Below, piece by piece: positions 9,899 through 18,905 of a stretch of DNA of 64,000 nucleotides. Where the stretch lies: NCBI RefSeq assembly GCF_011752525.1, contig NZ_VWXI01000003.1, positions 310,001 through 374,000 on the forward strand, in the 5' to 3' direction. The DNA is from Pantoea sp. Cy-639. Lineage in GTDB: Bacteria > Pseudomonadota > Gammaproteobacteria > Pseudomonadales > Pseudomonadaceae. Numbering within the stretch: the first letter of the stretch is position 1; every line of letters starts with the position of its first letter. The position numbers were made by a program, and so were the translations under genes. The notes under the pieces were generated by a model that did no database searches, was not told the DNA's origin, and saw only the letters and a program-made list of their open reading frames with translations.

Positions 9899-11317
9899 AT
9901 GCAACTGATCTGGCTACGCAACGACTTGCGTGTCGACGACAACACCGCACTCAGCGCCGCCTGCCAACGCGGCCCGACCGTGGCACTGTGGATCGCCAGC
10001 CCCGGCCAGTGGCAGCGTCATGACGATGCCCCGTGCAAAGTCGACTTCTGGCTACGCAACTTGCGCAAGATGAGCCAGTCCCTGGCGGCGTTGAACATTC
10101 CCCTGCTGGTACGCACCACGCAGACCTGGAACGAGATCCCCGAACTATTGCTCGAACTCTGCCGCCAGCACGGCATCGACACTGTGCACTGGAATGACGA
10201 CTACGGCGTCAATGAGCAGCATCGCGACGAAGCGACCCGGCGCTTGCTGGAGCACGCTGGCATCGCTGTCCAGGGTCACCTCGACCAGTTGCTGTTCAGG
10301 CCCGGTAGCGTCCTGACCCGCAGCGCTCAGTACTTCCAGGTGTTCAGCCAGTTCAAGCGTGTCTGCCTCGAACACCTTCATCGCAGCCTGCCTGCCCTGG
10401 CGCCGCGCATCGCGCGCCAAGCGGCCCTGGCGATCGCCAGCGATCCCATCCCACAGCATGTCGAAGGCTTCGCTCGCCCCTCCAACAGCTTGCGCGAGCA
10501 CTGGCCCGCCGGAGAGGACGAGGCACACCAACGCCTGGCCCGCTTCGTCGAGGAGGCCATTGGCGACTACGCGCAACAACGCGACCTGCCAGCCCAGGCC
10601 GGGACCAGCCAGCTCTCGCCCTACCTTGCAGCGGGGGTGATCTCGCCGCGCCAGTGCCTGCATGCGGCCCTGGCCAGCAACCTGGGAGAGTTCGACAGTG
10701 GCAGCACCGGCGTGCAGACGTGGGTCAGCGAATTGCTGTGGCGCGAATTCTACAAACACATCCTGGTGGGTTATCCACAGGTCTCGCGCCACCGCGCCTT
10801 CCGCGCCCACACCGAGGCCCTGCCCTGGCGCGAGGCGCCTGACGACCTCGAGGCCTGGAAAACGGGACATACCGGCTTCCCGATCATCGATGCCGCCATG
10901 CGTCAGCTGCTGCAGACCGGCTGGATGCACAACCGGCTGCGCATGATCGTCGCCATGTTCCTGAGCAAGAACCTGCTGATCGACTGGCGCCATGGTGAAC
11001 GCCACTTCATGCGCCACCTGATAGATGGCGACCTGGCCGCCAACAACGGCGGCTGGCAATGGAGCGCGTCGACCGGCACCGATGCAGTACCCTACTTCCG
11101 CATCTTCAATCCGACTACTCAGTCACAACGTTTCGATCCACAGGGAACCTTCATTCGTCACTGGCTGCCAGAGCTGAAGAACCTGGATGAAAAATCGATA
11201 CACCAACCGATGAAGTTTGCGGATCTATTTGCTACTAATAATTACTCAAGTCCAATAGTCGATCTCGAAAGCAGTCGTCAGCGGGCACTGGAGGCTTTCA
11301 AGGGGCTCCCCGGCTGA
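9899..11317 (+). CDS. phrB: Deoxyribodipyrimidine photolyase
   Basis: A 472-residue class I CPD photolyase that uses FADH- and visible light to split UV-induced pyrimidine dimers. The N-terminal antenna domain starts MQLIWLRNDLRVDDNTALS. The C-terminal FAD domain has the family signatures LLWREFYKHILVGYP and NGGWQWSASTGTDAVPYFR. It lies 25 bases after the regulator, so it is co-transcribed with litR and presumably light-induced. The last 120 bases are clearly more AT-rich than the rest of the gene. Confidence 0.95.
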   Translation: MQLIWLRNDLRVDDNTALSAACQRGPTVALWIASPGQWQRHDDAPCKVDFWLRNLRKMSQSLAALNIPLLVRTTQTWNEIPELLLELCRQHGIDTVHWNDDYGVNEQHRDEATRRLLEHAGIAVQGHLDQLLFRPGSVLTRSAQYFQVFSQFKRVCLEHLHRSLPALAPRIARQAALAIASDPIPQHVEGFARPSNSLREHWPAGEDEAHQRLARFVEEAIGDYAQQRDLPAQAGTSQLSPYLAAGVISPRQCLHAALASNLGEFDSGSTGVQTWVSELLWREFYKHILVGYPQVSRHRAFRAHTEALPWREAPDDLEAWKTGHTGFPIIDAAMRQLLQTGWMHNRLRMIVAMFLSKNLLIDWRHGERHFMRHLIDGDLAANNGGWQWSASTGTDAVPYFRIFNPTTQSQRFDPQGTFIRHWLPELKNLDEKSIHQPMKFADLFATNNYSSPIVDLESSRQRALEAFKGLPG

Positions 11318-11338
11318 CAGTATCAGAGGGGCATAGCA

Positions 11339-12037
11339 TTGAGCATTTCGCGTAGTTTCTGGGTCACCGGGGCCAGCAGAGGACTTGGCCTGGCCTTGGT
11401 CGAGCAATTGCTCGACCAAGGCCATCGCGTAGCGGCCAGCAGCCAGGACAACCGTGAGCTGGACACATTGTCGGAGCGATATGGCAGCCATTTGCTGCGT
11501 CTGCCCGACCAACTGCAGGACGCCGACCAGGCCAGTGCCGCCGGCCAGCGCCTGCAGGCGCAGTGGGGAGCCATCGACGGCCTGCTCATCAATGCCGGTA
11601 CCTGCGATTACCTCCCCAGCGCCACCCTCGACACTGATCTGTTCGAGATGATCATCACCAGCAACCAGCGCGCCACCGAGCATGCGCTGGCCAATGCCCT
11701 GCCGCTGCTGACCCGGGGCGACAAGCCACAAGTCATGGCGATCCTCAGCCGCTATTCGGCCTTGCAGCTGTACGAACCGACCCAACCGCTCAGCGGGGTG
11801 AACAGCCTGCCCCAGTGGCTGAGCGAGCAACGCCAGGCGCTACAGGCTCAGGGGGTGGACCTGACAGTGGCGGCGCCACAGTCGTTGCAGGCCCCATCGA
11901 CCCTGCTCCAGTTCATCCCCGAACAGTGGACACCGCAGAGCGCGGCCATGGCACTGGCGGGGTGCCTGGAGCTGAGGAAACCGGAACTGGTGCTGGAGGC
12001 CCTGAGCCTGAACAGCCTGTGGCCACTGCCACACTAG
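11339..12037 (+). CDS. Short-chain dehydrogenase
   Basis: A 232-residue SDR with the cofactor motif VTGASRGLGLALVEQL near the N-terminus. The usual catalytic YxxxK is not obvious: the region after ILSRYSALQLYEP lacks the standard lysine, so activity is uncertain. The start is TTG at 11339, supported by GAGGGG nine bases upstream; no ATG is better placed. It is the last gene of the putative light-controlled operon, 21 bases after phrB, and ends convergently with murI. Confidence 0.8.
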   Translation: MSISRSFWVTGASRGLGLALVEQLLDQGHRVAASSQDNRELDTLSERYGSHLLRLPDQLQDADQASAAGQRLQAQWGAIDGLLINAGTCDYLPSATLDTDLFEMIITSNQRATEHALANALPLLTRGDKPQVMAILSRYSALQLYEPTQPLSGVNSLPQWLSEQRQALQAQGVDLTVAAPQSLQAPSTLLQFIPEQWTPQSAAMALAGCLELRKPELVLEALSLNSLWPLPH

Positions 12038-12055
12038 GATCGCCGGACAGACGGG

Positions 12056-12853
12056 TCAGCTGAGCAGACGCTGTACCTGCCCTGACCGCCCCCACAGGAG
12101 CGGCAGGACGCCGCTCAGCGTATCCGGCTCGGCACTGCTCCAGAATGTCGTCTCCCGCGCAGGCCCTTCGGCGAGCAGCCCACGCGCCTCCAGCAGACGC
12201 TGCAGCTGCCGCGCGACGGCGGCGCCGGTATCGATGATGGCCACCTCGGCCGGCACCATCTGTGCCAGCAACGGGCGCAGGAAGGGATAGTGCGTGCAAC
12301 CCAGGATCAATGTGTCACAACCCGCCTCCAGCAACGGCTGCACGTAGCTGGCCAGCAACTGGCGCAAGGCCGGGCTGGCCAGGTCGCCCGCCTCGATGCA
12401 CTCCACAAGCCCGGGGCAAGGCTGGGTGATCACCTTGACGTCGTTGGCGAATCGATCGAGCAAGGCGGCGAACTTGGCGCTCTGCAAGGTGCCTGTGGTG
12501 GCCAGCACGCCGACCACGCCGGAGCGGGTCGCCGCTGCGGCCGGCTTGACCGCCGGCTCCATGCCGACCAGTGGCCAGTCCGGATAGCACTCGCGCAGGT
12601 CGGCCACCGCCGCCACGGTGGCGGTGTTGCAAGCCAGGACCATTGCCTTGGCCCCCTGGGCGTGGAAGAACCCAGCGATATGCCGCAGGCGTTGACGAAT
12701 GTAGTCAGGGCTCTTTTCGCCATAGGGCACATGGCCGCTGTCGGCCACGTACAGCAACGACTCGTTGGGCAGCAGGCGCTGGATCTCGGCGAGCACCGAC
12801 AATCCGCCGACCCCCGAGTCCATCACGCCCACTGGCGCCGAACGCTCAGCCAT
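12056..12853 (-). CDS. murI: Glutamate racemase
   Basis: A 265-residue cofactor-independent racemase making D-glutamate for peptidoglycan. The two catalytic cysteines lie in [15 protein letters not shown] and [13 protein letters not shown], and the N-terminal [14 protein letters not shown] block is present. The start at 12853 gives the usual N-terminus ([14 protein letters not shown]). It overlaps the moeB 3' end by eight bases, part of the tight prfA-prmC-moeB-murI chain. Confidence 0.95.
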   Translation of the reverse strand: MAERSAPVGVMDSGVGGLSVLAEIQRLLPNESLLYVADSGHVPYGEKSPDYIRQRLRHIAGFFHAQGAKAMVLACNTATVAAVADLRECYPDWPLVGMEPAVKPAAAATRSGVVGVLATTGTLQSAKFAALLDRFANDVKVITQPCPGLVECIEAGDLASPALRQLLASYVQPLLEAGCDTLILGCTHYPFLRPLLAQMVPAEVAIIDTGAAVARQLQRLLEARGLLAEGPARETTFWSSAEPDTLSGVLPLLWGRSGQVQRLLS

Positions 12854-13601
12854 GGCGCGTGCCGCACACCGTGCAGGCCGGATCACGCTTGACCCGTAGT
12901 TCGCGCAGGCGCGTGCCCAAGGCATCGATGAGCAGCAGCCTGCCGACCAACGGCTCACCGAAGCCCGCCAGCAGTTTCAGCGCCTCGAGCGCCTGCAGGC
13001 TACCGACCAGTCCGACCAGCGGACCGATCACACCCGCCTCGCTGCAAGTCAGCTCGTCTTCGCTGCCGTGCCCATAGAGGCAGTGGTAGCAAGGGCTGGT
13101 ATCGCGGCGAGTGTCGAACACCGACAACTGCCCTTCCATCCGGATGGCCGCGCCGCTGACCAGCGGCTTGGCGGCCACCACGCAAGCGGCATTGACCGCC
13201 TCGCGGGTGGAGAAATTGTCGGAGCAGTCCAGTACCACATCGACCGCCGCCACCGCGGCGGCGAGGGAGTCTTCATCCAGGGCCTGGCGATGGGCGACCA
13301 GGGTGATTTCCGGGTTGATCGCCTGCAGGCGTTTGATCGCCGAATCCACTTTGCTCATGCCAACGCTGTCGCTGTCGTGGATGACCTGGCGCTGCAGGTT
13401 GGTCAGGTCGACAGTGTCGAAATCGGCCAGGTGCAGCTCGCCGACACCGGCCGCGGCCAGGTACAGCGCCACTGGCGAGCCGAGCCCGCCCAGGCCGACC
13501 ACCAGCGCCTTGCCGCGCTTGAGGCGCAACTGGCCGTCGATGTCCACTTGCGACAGCAGGATCTGCCGGCTGTAGCGCAACAGTTCGAGGTCACTCAACA
13601 T
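12846..13601 (-). CDS. moeB: Molybdopterin-synthase adenylyltransferase
   Basis: A 251-residue ThiF/E1-type enzyme that adenylates the C-terminus of MoaD for molybdenum cofactor synthesis. It shows the ATP motif [15 protein letters not shown], the conserved DLTNLQRQ, and two zinc CxxC pairs (SPCYHCLYG and [12 protein letters not shown]). There is no rhodanese extension. Next to prmC and prfA, this is the usual gammaproteobacterial arrangement. It is a useful contrast with the distant ThiF/MccB-like protein at 56063. Confidence 0.93.
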   Translation of the reverse strand: MLSDLELLRYSRQILLSQVDIDGQLRLKRGKALVVGLGGLGSPVALYLAAAGVGELHLADFDTVDLTNLQRQVIHDSDSVGMSKVDSAIKRLQAINPEITLVAHRQALDEDSLAAAVAAVDVVLDCSDNFSTREAVNAACVVAAKPLVSGAAIRMEGQLSVFDTRRDTSPCYHCLYGHGSEDELTCSEAGVIGPLVGLVGSLQALEALKLLAGFGEPLVGRLLLIDALGTRLRELRVKRDPACTVCGTRHG

Positions 13602-14425
13602 GGCAGGCGTCCCAGGCTGATACGTTCATGACCACCCAGGTCGCGATGGCTGGCGATGTCGACGAAACCGCTGGCGGCCAGCAGGTCGCGCACCGCCGGC
13701 GCCTGGTCGTAACCGTGCTCGAGCAGCAACCAGCCTCCCGGCAGCAGATGGCTGGGCGCCTGGGCGATGATCAGGCGCAGGTCGTCCAGCCCGTCCTCGC
13801 CGGCCACCAGGGCGCTGCTCGGTTCGAAGCGCACATCGCCGGCCGCCAGGTGCGGGTCGGCAGCACGAATATAGGGTGGATTGCTCAGAATCAGGTCGAA
13901 GCGCTCACCCGCCAGGGCGTCGAACCAGTGGCTGGCACGCACCTGGACATTGCCCAGCGCCAGGCGCTGGCGGTTGCGCTCGGCCAGGGCCACGGCCTCG
14001 TCGATACGATCGACCGCAGTGACCTGCCAGGCCGGACACTCGCTGGCCAGGGCCAGGGCGATGGCCCCAGTGCCGGTGCCCAGGTCGAGTACCCGCGCCG
14101 GCGTGGCCGGGACCTGCGCCAAGGCGGTCTCCACCAGCAGCTCGGTGTCGGGACGCGGGATCAAGGTATGCGCTGCCACTTCCAGGTCAAGCTTCCAGAA
14201 ACCCTGCAGGCCAAGGATGTAGGCCACCGGCTCGCCTGTGCGACGACGTTCGAGATAACCGGCGAAAGTCTGCGCTGCCTCGCTGTCGACGATGCGCTCG
14301 GGCCAGGTGTGCAGGTAGCTGCGCGACTTGCCCAGGGCAGCAGCCAGGAGCAGCTCGGCATCCAGTCGCTCGGTCGGCGAGTCCGGCAACTGCGCGTTGC
14401 GCAGCAGGCTGGCGATGATGGTCAT
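13595..14425 (-). CDS. prmC: Peptide chain release factor N5-glutamine methyltransferase
   Basis: A 276-residue SAM-dependent enzyme that methylates the glutamine of the GGQ motif in release factors RF1 and RF2. The catalytic motif LILSNPPYIRAADPHL is intact, with the SAM loop RVLDLGTGTGAIALALA before it and an N-terminal helical domain. It follows prfA by one base, so enzyme and substrate are made from one transcript. Confidence 0.95.
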   Translation of the reverse strand: MTIIASLLRNAQLPDSPTERLDAELLLAAALGKSRSYLHTWPERIVDSEAAQTFAGYLERRRTGEPVAYILGLQGFWKLDLEVAAHTLIPRPDTELLVETALAQVPATPARVLDLGTGTGAIALALASECPAWQVTAVDRIDEAVALAERNRQRLALGNVQVRASHWFDALAGERFDLILSNPPYIRAADPHLAAGDVRFEPSSALVAGEDGLDDLRLIIAQAPSHLLPGGWLLLEHGYDQAPAVRDLLAASGFVDIASHRDLGGHERISLGRLPC

Positions 14426-14426
14426 C

Positions 14427-15509
14427 TCAGTCTCCCAGGGCAGCCAGCTGGTCGGCCTGGTATTCGGCCAGCAGCGGCTCGATCACGGCCTCCACGCCAC
14501 CGGCGAGGATGTCGTCCAGGGAGTAGAGGGTGAGGTTGATACGGTGATCGGTGACCCGGCCCTGTGGGTAATTGTAGGTGCGGATGCGCTCGGAGCGGTC
14601 GCCCGAGCCGACCAGCAGCTTGCGCTCGCTGGCGATGGCGTTCTGCGCGGCGCTGGTCTGCATGTCGTTGAGCTTGGCCGACAGCCAGGACATCGCCCGG
14701 GCGCGGTTCTTGTGCTGCGACCGCTCCTCCTGGCACTCGACCACGATGCCGGTAGGCAAGTGGGTGATGCGGATCGCCGAGTCGGTCTTGTTGACGTGCT
14801 GGCCACCGGCGCCGGAGGCGCGGTAGGTATCCACGCGCAAGTCGGCCGGGTTGATCTCGATCGCCACCTGCTCGTCGGGCTCCGGCAGCACCGCCACGGT
14901 GCAGGCCGAGGTATGGATACGCCCCTGGGATTCGGTCTCGGGCACACGTTGTACGCGATGCGCGCCTGACTCGAACTTCAGCTTGCCGTAGACGCTGTCG
15001 CCTTCGACCCGAGCGATGATTTCCTTGTAACCGCCATGCTCGCCCTCGTTCTCGGAGAGGATCTCCAGACGCCAGCCACGCTTCTCGGCGTAGCGCGAAT
15101 ACATGCGGAACAGGTCGCCGGAGAAGATCGCCGCCTCGTCGCCACCGGTGCCGGCGCGGATCTCGAGAAACACGTTGCGCCCGTCGTTAGGGTCCTTGGG
15201 CAGCAGCATGCGTTGCAACTGCGACTCCAGGCCGACCAGTTGCTCCTTGGCCTCGCGCACTTCTTCCACCGCCATCTCGCGCAGGTCAGGGTCGGCGTCC
15301 TTGAGCAGCGCCTGGGCGCCCTCGAGGTCGTCCTGGACCTTGCGCCACTCTTTATAGGCGCCGATCACCGGCTCGACTTCGGCGTACTCACGGGAATAGG
15401 CGCGAAAACGCGTCTGGTCGGAAATGACTTCGGCATCACCCAGCAGCGCGGTGAGTTCCTCGAAGCGGTCCTGGAGCGTGTCCAGTTTGTTCAGCAGCGA
15501 CGCTTTCAT
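14427..15509 (-). CDS. prfA: Peptide chain release factor 1
   Basis: A 360-residue release factor for UAA and UAG stops. The peptidyl-tRNA hydrolysis motif GGQ lies in [16 protein letters not shown], and the codon-recognition region holds a P-x-T tripeptide in [15 protein letters not shown]. Length is exactly that of the family. Its start overlaps the hemA stop by four bases, the conserved hemA-prfA coupling. Confidence 0.97.
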   Translation of the reverse strand: MKASLLNKLDTLQDRFEELTALLGDAEVISDQTRFRAYSREYAEVEPVIGAYKEWRKVQDDLEGAQALLKDADPDLREMAVEEVREAKEQLVGLESQLQRMLLPKDPNDGRNVFLEIRAGTGGDEAAIFSGDLFRMYSRYAEKRGWRLEILSENEGEHGGYKEIIARVEGDSVYGKLKFESGAHRVQRVPETESQGRIHTSACTVAVLPEPDEQVAIEINPADLRVDTYRASGAGGQHVNKTDSAIRITHLPTGIVVECQEERSQHKNRARAMSWLSAKLNDMQTSAAQNAIASERKLLVGSGDRSERIRTYNYPQGRVTDHRINLTLYSLDDILAGGVEAVIEPLLAEYQADQLAALGD

Positions 15510-16783
15510 TGCGGGGTCTTGTCCGTCGAGCCCTCGTGGAGGGCGAAGAGTTCCTGGGCCATGGCCAGCGCATCGACGCGGCCTTCGGCGGAGAGCTTTT
15601 TCAGTTGCACGCTGGGCGCATGCAGGAGTTTGTTGGTCAGCCCCCGGGCCAACTGGGCCAGTATTTCTTCGGGATTGCCGCCATTGGCCAGCAGGCGCTG
15701 GGCCTTGTGCAATTCTTCGTCGCGCAGGCGCTCGCTCTGTTGCCGATAGGCCTTGAGCACATCGACCGCGGCCAATTCGCGCAGGCGCCCCATGAAGTCG
15801 TCGGCACCGGCCGAAACCAGCTCCTCGGCGGCCTGGGCTGCGCCCTGGCGGCTCTTGAGGTTTTCCGCGACCACTTCGTGGAGATCGTCGACGGTGTACA
15901 GGTAGACATCGTCCAACTCGCCGACCTGCGGCTCGATATCCCGCGGCACGGCGATGTCGACCATGAAGATCGGCTTGTGCCGGCGCTGTTTCAGGGCGCT
16001 CTCCACCGCGCCCTTGCCAAGGATCGGCAACTGGCTGGCGGTGGAACTGATGACGATGTCACTGTTGGCCAGCTCCTGGGGAATGTCCGACAGCAGCACC
16101 GCATGGGCGCCGAACTGCTCGGCCAGGGTACTGGCACGCTCCAGCGTGCGGTTGGCGACGACGATACGACGCACGCCCTGCTCGTGCAGGTGGCGGGCGA
16201 CCAGGGTGATGGTCTCGCCAGCGCCGATCAGCAGCGCCTGGCTGCGCCCGAGGTCGGCGAAGATCTGCTTGGCCAGGCTCACCGCGGCAAATGCCACCGA
16301 TACCGGGTTCTCGCCGATCGCGGTGTCGGTACGGACCTGCTTGGCGGCGCTGAAGGTGGCCTGGAACAGGCGTCCGAGCAGCGGGCCGACGGTACCGGCC
16401 TCGCGCGCCACGGCATAGGCCGACTTCATCTGGCCGAGGATCTGCGGCTCGCCGAGCACCAGCGAATCGAGGCCGGAGGCCACACGCATCATGTGCCGGA
16501 CCGCGTCGTGGTCCTCATGGACGTAGGCGCTGGCGCGCAGTTCGTCGAGGCTCAGCTGGTGATAATCGGCCAGCCATTGCAGCACGGCGTCGGCGGCCAG
16601 GTGGTCCTGCTCGATGTAGAGCTCGCTGCGGTTGCAGGTCGACAGGATCGCCGCCTCGCGGCTGGCGGTCAGTCGGCACAGCTGCTGCAGGGCGTCCACC
16701 AGCTGCTCCGGGGTAAACGCCACGCGCTCGCGTACGTCTACCGAGGCAGTCTTATGGTTGATACCAAGTGCAAGAAAGGCCAT
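15506..16783 (-). CDS. hemA: Glutamyl-tRNA reductase
   Basis: A 425-residue enzyme that reduces glutamyl-tRNA(Glu) to glutamate-1-semialdehyde, the first committed step of haem synthesis. The nucleophilic cysteine is in [11 protein letters not shown], followed by the NADPH domain ([16 protein letters not shown]) and the C-terminal dimerisation helices. It heads the operon hemA-prfA-prmC-moeB-murI. The divergent neighbour is not the TPR-lolB-ispE block I would expect in Pseudomonas. Confidence 0.96.
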   Translation of the reverse strand: MAFLALGINHKTASVDVRERVAFTPEQLVDALQQLCRLTASREAAILSTCNRSELYIEQDHLAADAVLQWLADYHQLSLDELRASAYVHEDHDAVRHMMRVASGLDSLVLGEPQILGQMKSAYAVAREAGTVGPLLGRLFQATFSAAKQVRTDTAIGENPVSVAFAAVSLAKQIFADLGRSQALLIGAGETITLVARHLHEQGVRRIVVANRTLERASTLAEQFGAHAVLLSDIPQELANSDIVISSTASQLPILGKGAVESALKQRRHKPIFMVDIAVPRDIEPQVGELDDVYLYTVDDLHEVVAENLKSRQGAAQAAEELVSAGADDFMGRLRELAAVDVLKAYRQQSERLRDEELHKAQRLLANGGNPEEILAQLARGLTNKLLHAPSVQLKKLSAEGRVDALAMAQELFALHEGSTDKTPQ

Positions 16784-17169
16784 GCAAGGTCGCTGGTTGG
16801 GACGTGAAGCCGATAATTGTCCTACTTCGCAGGTTTTTGAACAACCACCGTTCGCTATTGCGCTGATGGTTGTGCGCTATCACGGCATCTGGCGCTGGGC
16901 GGCAGAGGTGGCCATCCGCCGACAAAATGGGCGCCTGCATAGCTGTGCAGGTGGCGGGCAAGATTGCTGCGCTCATCCTGGCGATGGGGGCATGAATCGC
17001 AGCCGACCAAAAAGTCAGCTTTGCTTTCGACTAGTCGAAATATATTTTCAAAAGGGGGTTGAATTCACTCTTCGGTTGCCTGACCTTAGAGTCAAGAGGC
17101 GAAGAAATACCAAGGGCCTCAATGGCCTAGGCACGCCTCTCTGCGAGCAAGCTGAATAAGGATTGAATC
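16784..17169. other. 386-base intergenic region between hemA and the HPF-like gene
   Basis: I see no credible gene here; the short open frames have poor composition and no ribosome sites. It must hold the hemA promoter reading left and the promoter of the HPF-like gene reading right. The right half (about 17010-17070) is markedly AT-rich and contains a perfect 16-bp palindrome, listed separately. Confidence 0.6.
17025..17040. promoter_or_regulatory. Perfect 16-bp palindrome upstream of the HPF-like gene
   Basis: TTTCGACTAGTCGAAA is identical to its reverse complement. It is followed by an AT-rich stretch (TATATTTTC) and lies 130 bases before the HPF-like start. A transcription-factor operator is the simplest reading; I cannot name the factor. 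Confidence 0.55.
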
Positions 17170-17517
17170 ATGCAAATCCAGGTCAACAGCAGCAACCATA
17201 TCGAAGGCAACAGCCGTCTCGACCACTGGGTCCGCAGCACCCTGCAGGCTTCGCTGGAACGCTACGAGGACGACCTCACCCGCATCGAGGTGCACCTGCG
17301 CGACGACAACGGCGCCAAGCCCGGACCGCATGACAAGCGCTGCCAGATGGAGGCTCGCCCCAAAGGCCATCAGCCGATCTCGGTCACCCACACTGCCACG
17401 TCCCTGGACCAGGCCGTCGACGGCGCCGCCAGCAAACTGAACAACGCGCTGGATCACTTCTACGGCAAGCTGCGCAGCAAGCGCGGAGTCCTCGAACTGA
17501 ACGACCCCGACGCCTGA
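17170..17517 (+). CDS. HPF/RaiA-family ribosome-associated protein
   Basis: A 115-residue protein with the short HPF/RaiA fold: the N-terminal MQIQVNSSNHIEGNS strand, RIEVHLRDDNGAKPGPHDKRC, and a helix DQAVDGAASKLNNALDHFY. Family members bind the 30S decoding site and silence or dimerise ribosomes in stationary phase. It lacks the long C-terminal dimerisation domain. It is probably not the main hpf, which in Pseudomonas lies beside rpoN. GGATTG sits before the ATG and a terminator follows directly, so it is monocistronic. Confidence 0.75.
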   Translation: MQIQVNSSNHIEGNSRLDHWVRSTLQASLERYEDDLTRIEVHLRDDNGAKPGPHDKRCQMEARPKGHQPISVTHTATSLDQAVDGAASKLNNALDHFYGKLRSKRGVLELNDPDA

Positions 17518-17535
17518 CCGACAGGCTCTGACAAC

Positions 17536-17560
17536 AACGCCCGGCACTGCCGGGCGTTTT
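17536..17560 (+). terminator. Intrinsic terminator after the HPF-like gene
   Basis: Stem CGCCCGGC / GCCGGGCG with a short ACT loop followed by four T residues, starting 19 bases after the stop codon. Confidence 0.8.
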
Positions 17561-17641
17561 CGTCTGTGCCGATCAACGGGCCTGAACCAACCCCGCGCCG
17601 TCCCGGTCAACCCCTGCATTCATCCACGGCAGGACCCGACC

Positions 17642-17941
17642 ATGCACAACCCCTTCGAGCAGATCAGCGCCGCCTTCGCCCCCGACTACCGGGTCAACCT
17701 GAGCATCGAACGCCTGGACGGCAGCATCATGCTGACCCTCTCCGACGACAGCGGCGTGGTGGCCAAGCGCCTGATCAGCCAAGCCCAGCGCAACGACCCA
17801 GTGCGCCTGCGCCGGGTCATCGACAGCATCCGCCTGGGCCTGGCCATCGAGCTGGGCCAGAACCCGCTGGAGGTGCTGGCCGCCCTGACCGGCGAGCAGC
17901 GCCGGGGGCTGTGCTTCAGCACCGCCGGGCTGGCCAACTGA
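17642..17941 (+). CDS. DUF3509 domain protein
   Basis: A 99-residue protein beginning MHNPFEQISAAFAPDYRVNL, a family confined to Pseudomonas and its relatives and of unknown function. It is soluble, with no signal peptide. GGCAGGA lies upstream of the ATG. It ends three bases before the convergent psiE stop. Confidence 0.75.
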   Translation: MHNPFEQISAAFAPDYRVNLSIERLDGSIMLTLSDDSGVVAKRLISQAQRNDPVRLRRVIDSIRLGLAIELGQNPLEVLAALTGEQRRGLCFSTAGLAN

Positions 17942-17944
17942 GGC

Positions 17945-18415
17945 CTACTTGCCCTCTTCCACTTCCTTGCCGTTGGCATCCAGCGCCTTGGTCGACGGGT
18001 AGCGGTACGAGGCGTAGCGCACCACCAGGATGGCGAACGCCAGCAGCAGGATGCCGCCACACACGTACAGCAAGCCGACATCCGGCGCCTTGTGGTGCGA
18101 CACATCGCCGATCAGCAGGCGCGTCAGCGCGGTGATCGCCACGTACAGCAGGAAGCGGATAGGCATGTGGTTGGTCTTGAAGTAGATCCCTACCATCGCG
18201 CCCAGCTCCAGGTAGATGAACAGCAGCAGGATGTCATCGACGCTGATCCCCCCCTTGCCCAGCATGTCCAGGAACGTCACCACTGCCGCATAGGCGGTGA
18301 TCGCGCCAATGCCGAACAGTGCCAGGTAGTGGAAGGCCTCCACGCACAGGTTGCCCAGCGAGTCGGCCGAGCCGTGCAGGCCCTTGCGCAGCTTTTCTGC
18401 CCATTTGATGTTCAC
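17945..18415 (-). CDS. psiE: PsiE-family membrane protein
   Basis: A 156-residue inner-membrane protein of the phosphate-starvation-inducible PsiE family, with about four hydrophobic helices, including FHYLALFGIGAITAYAAVVTF and DVGLLYVCGGILLLAFAILVV. The conserved LGAMVGIYFKTNHMPIRFLLY segment is typical of the family. The molecular role is unknown. It is divergent from yebG across a 220-base gap. Confidence 0.8.
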   Translation of the reverse strand: MNIKWAEKLRKGLHGSADSLGNLCVEAFHYLALFGIGAITAYAAVVTFLDMLGKGGISVDDILLLFIYLELGAMVGIYFKTNHMPIRFLLYVAITALTRLLIGDVSHHKAPDVGLLYVCGGILLLAFAILVVRYASYRYPSTKALDANGKEVEEGK

Positions 18416-18578
18416 GATGTTCGATTCCCCGATACGGCTGAAGGTCTTGTGTCATGCAGTTAAAGGGCCAGGCCCATGCCTTGGAAGGCGGCCGATTGCC
18501 GCAGGGCACCTGTGGACTACGCTGTTTGCAGCATAAAAGGCCATCATTGCGGTTGCAGGGCGGTGGCCTGAGCCTGTA

Positions 18579-18594
18579 CTGTATAAAAATACAG
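18579..18594. promoter_or_regulatory. LexA box upstream of yebG
   Basis: CTGTATAAAAATACAG is a perfect match to the LexA consensus CTGT-N8-ACAG. It lies 41 bases before the yebG start, where it would overlap the promoter, so yebG should be SOS-induced. Confidence 0.9.
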
Positions 18595-18635
18595 TTACCC
18601 ACAATCCAATCAGCAAAAAGGCACAGAGGTGATGA

Positions 18636-18899
18636 ATGGCCGTCGAAGTGGTGTACCGCAGCAGCCGCGACCCGGAGCGCTTGTTCATGGATAAGGCCGA
18701 AGCAGACCGTCACGACAAGATGCTCGAACTGGCCGAGCGCCTGGCCGAGGTACTGCACAAGGCCGTGCCGTCGCTGAGCGAGCAGCAGGTCGAGGAAGCC
18801 GGCATCTACATGGCCAAGAACCGCGACGTGTTCGCCCGCGCGTTCAAGAGCCAGCCCGATGCCCTGGCCGAACTGCTGGACACCAGTCCTGCCGAGTAG
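18636..18899 (+). CDS. yebG: YebG family SOS-response protein
   Basis: An 87-residue protein beginning MAVEVVYRSSRDPERLFMDK, the family hallmark, with a helical body (DRHDKMLELAERLAEVLHKA). YebG is a DNA-damage-inducible protein of unclear biochemical role. Control by LexA is supported by the consensus box upstream. CAGAGGTG provides the ribosome site. Confidence 0.9.
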   Translation: MAVEVVYRSSRDPERLFMDKAEADRHDKMLELAERLAEVLHKAVPSLSEQQVEEAGIYMAKNRDVFARAFKSQPDALAELLDTSPAE

Positions 18900-18905
18900 G
18901 CTGCA

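Noticed and set aside
16632..17159. Open frame across the hemA start and the upstream gap
   Set aside because: It overlaps hemA antisense, shows no family resemblance and lacks a start signal; the region is better read as promoters.
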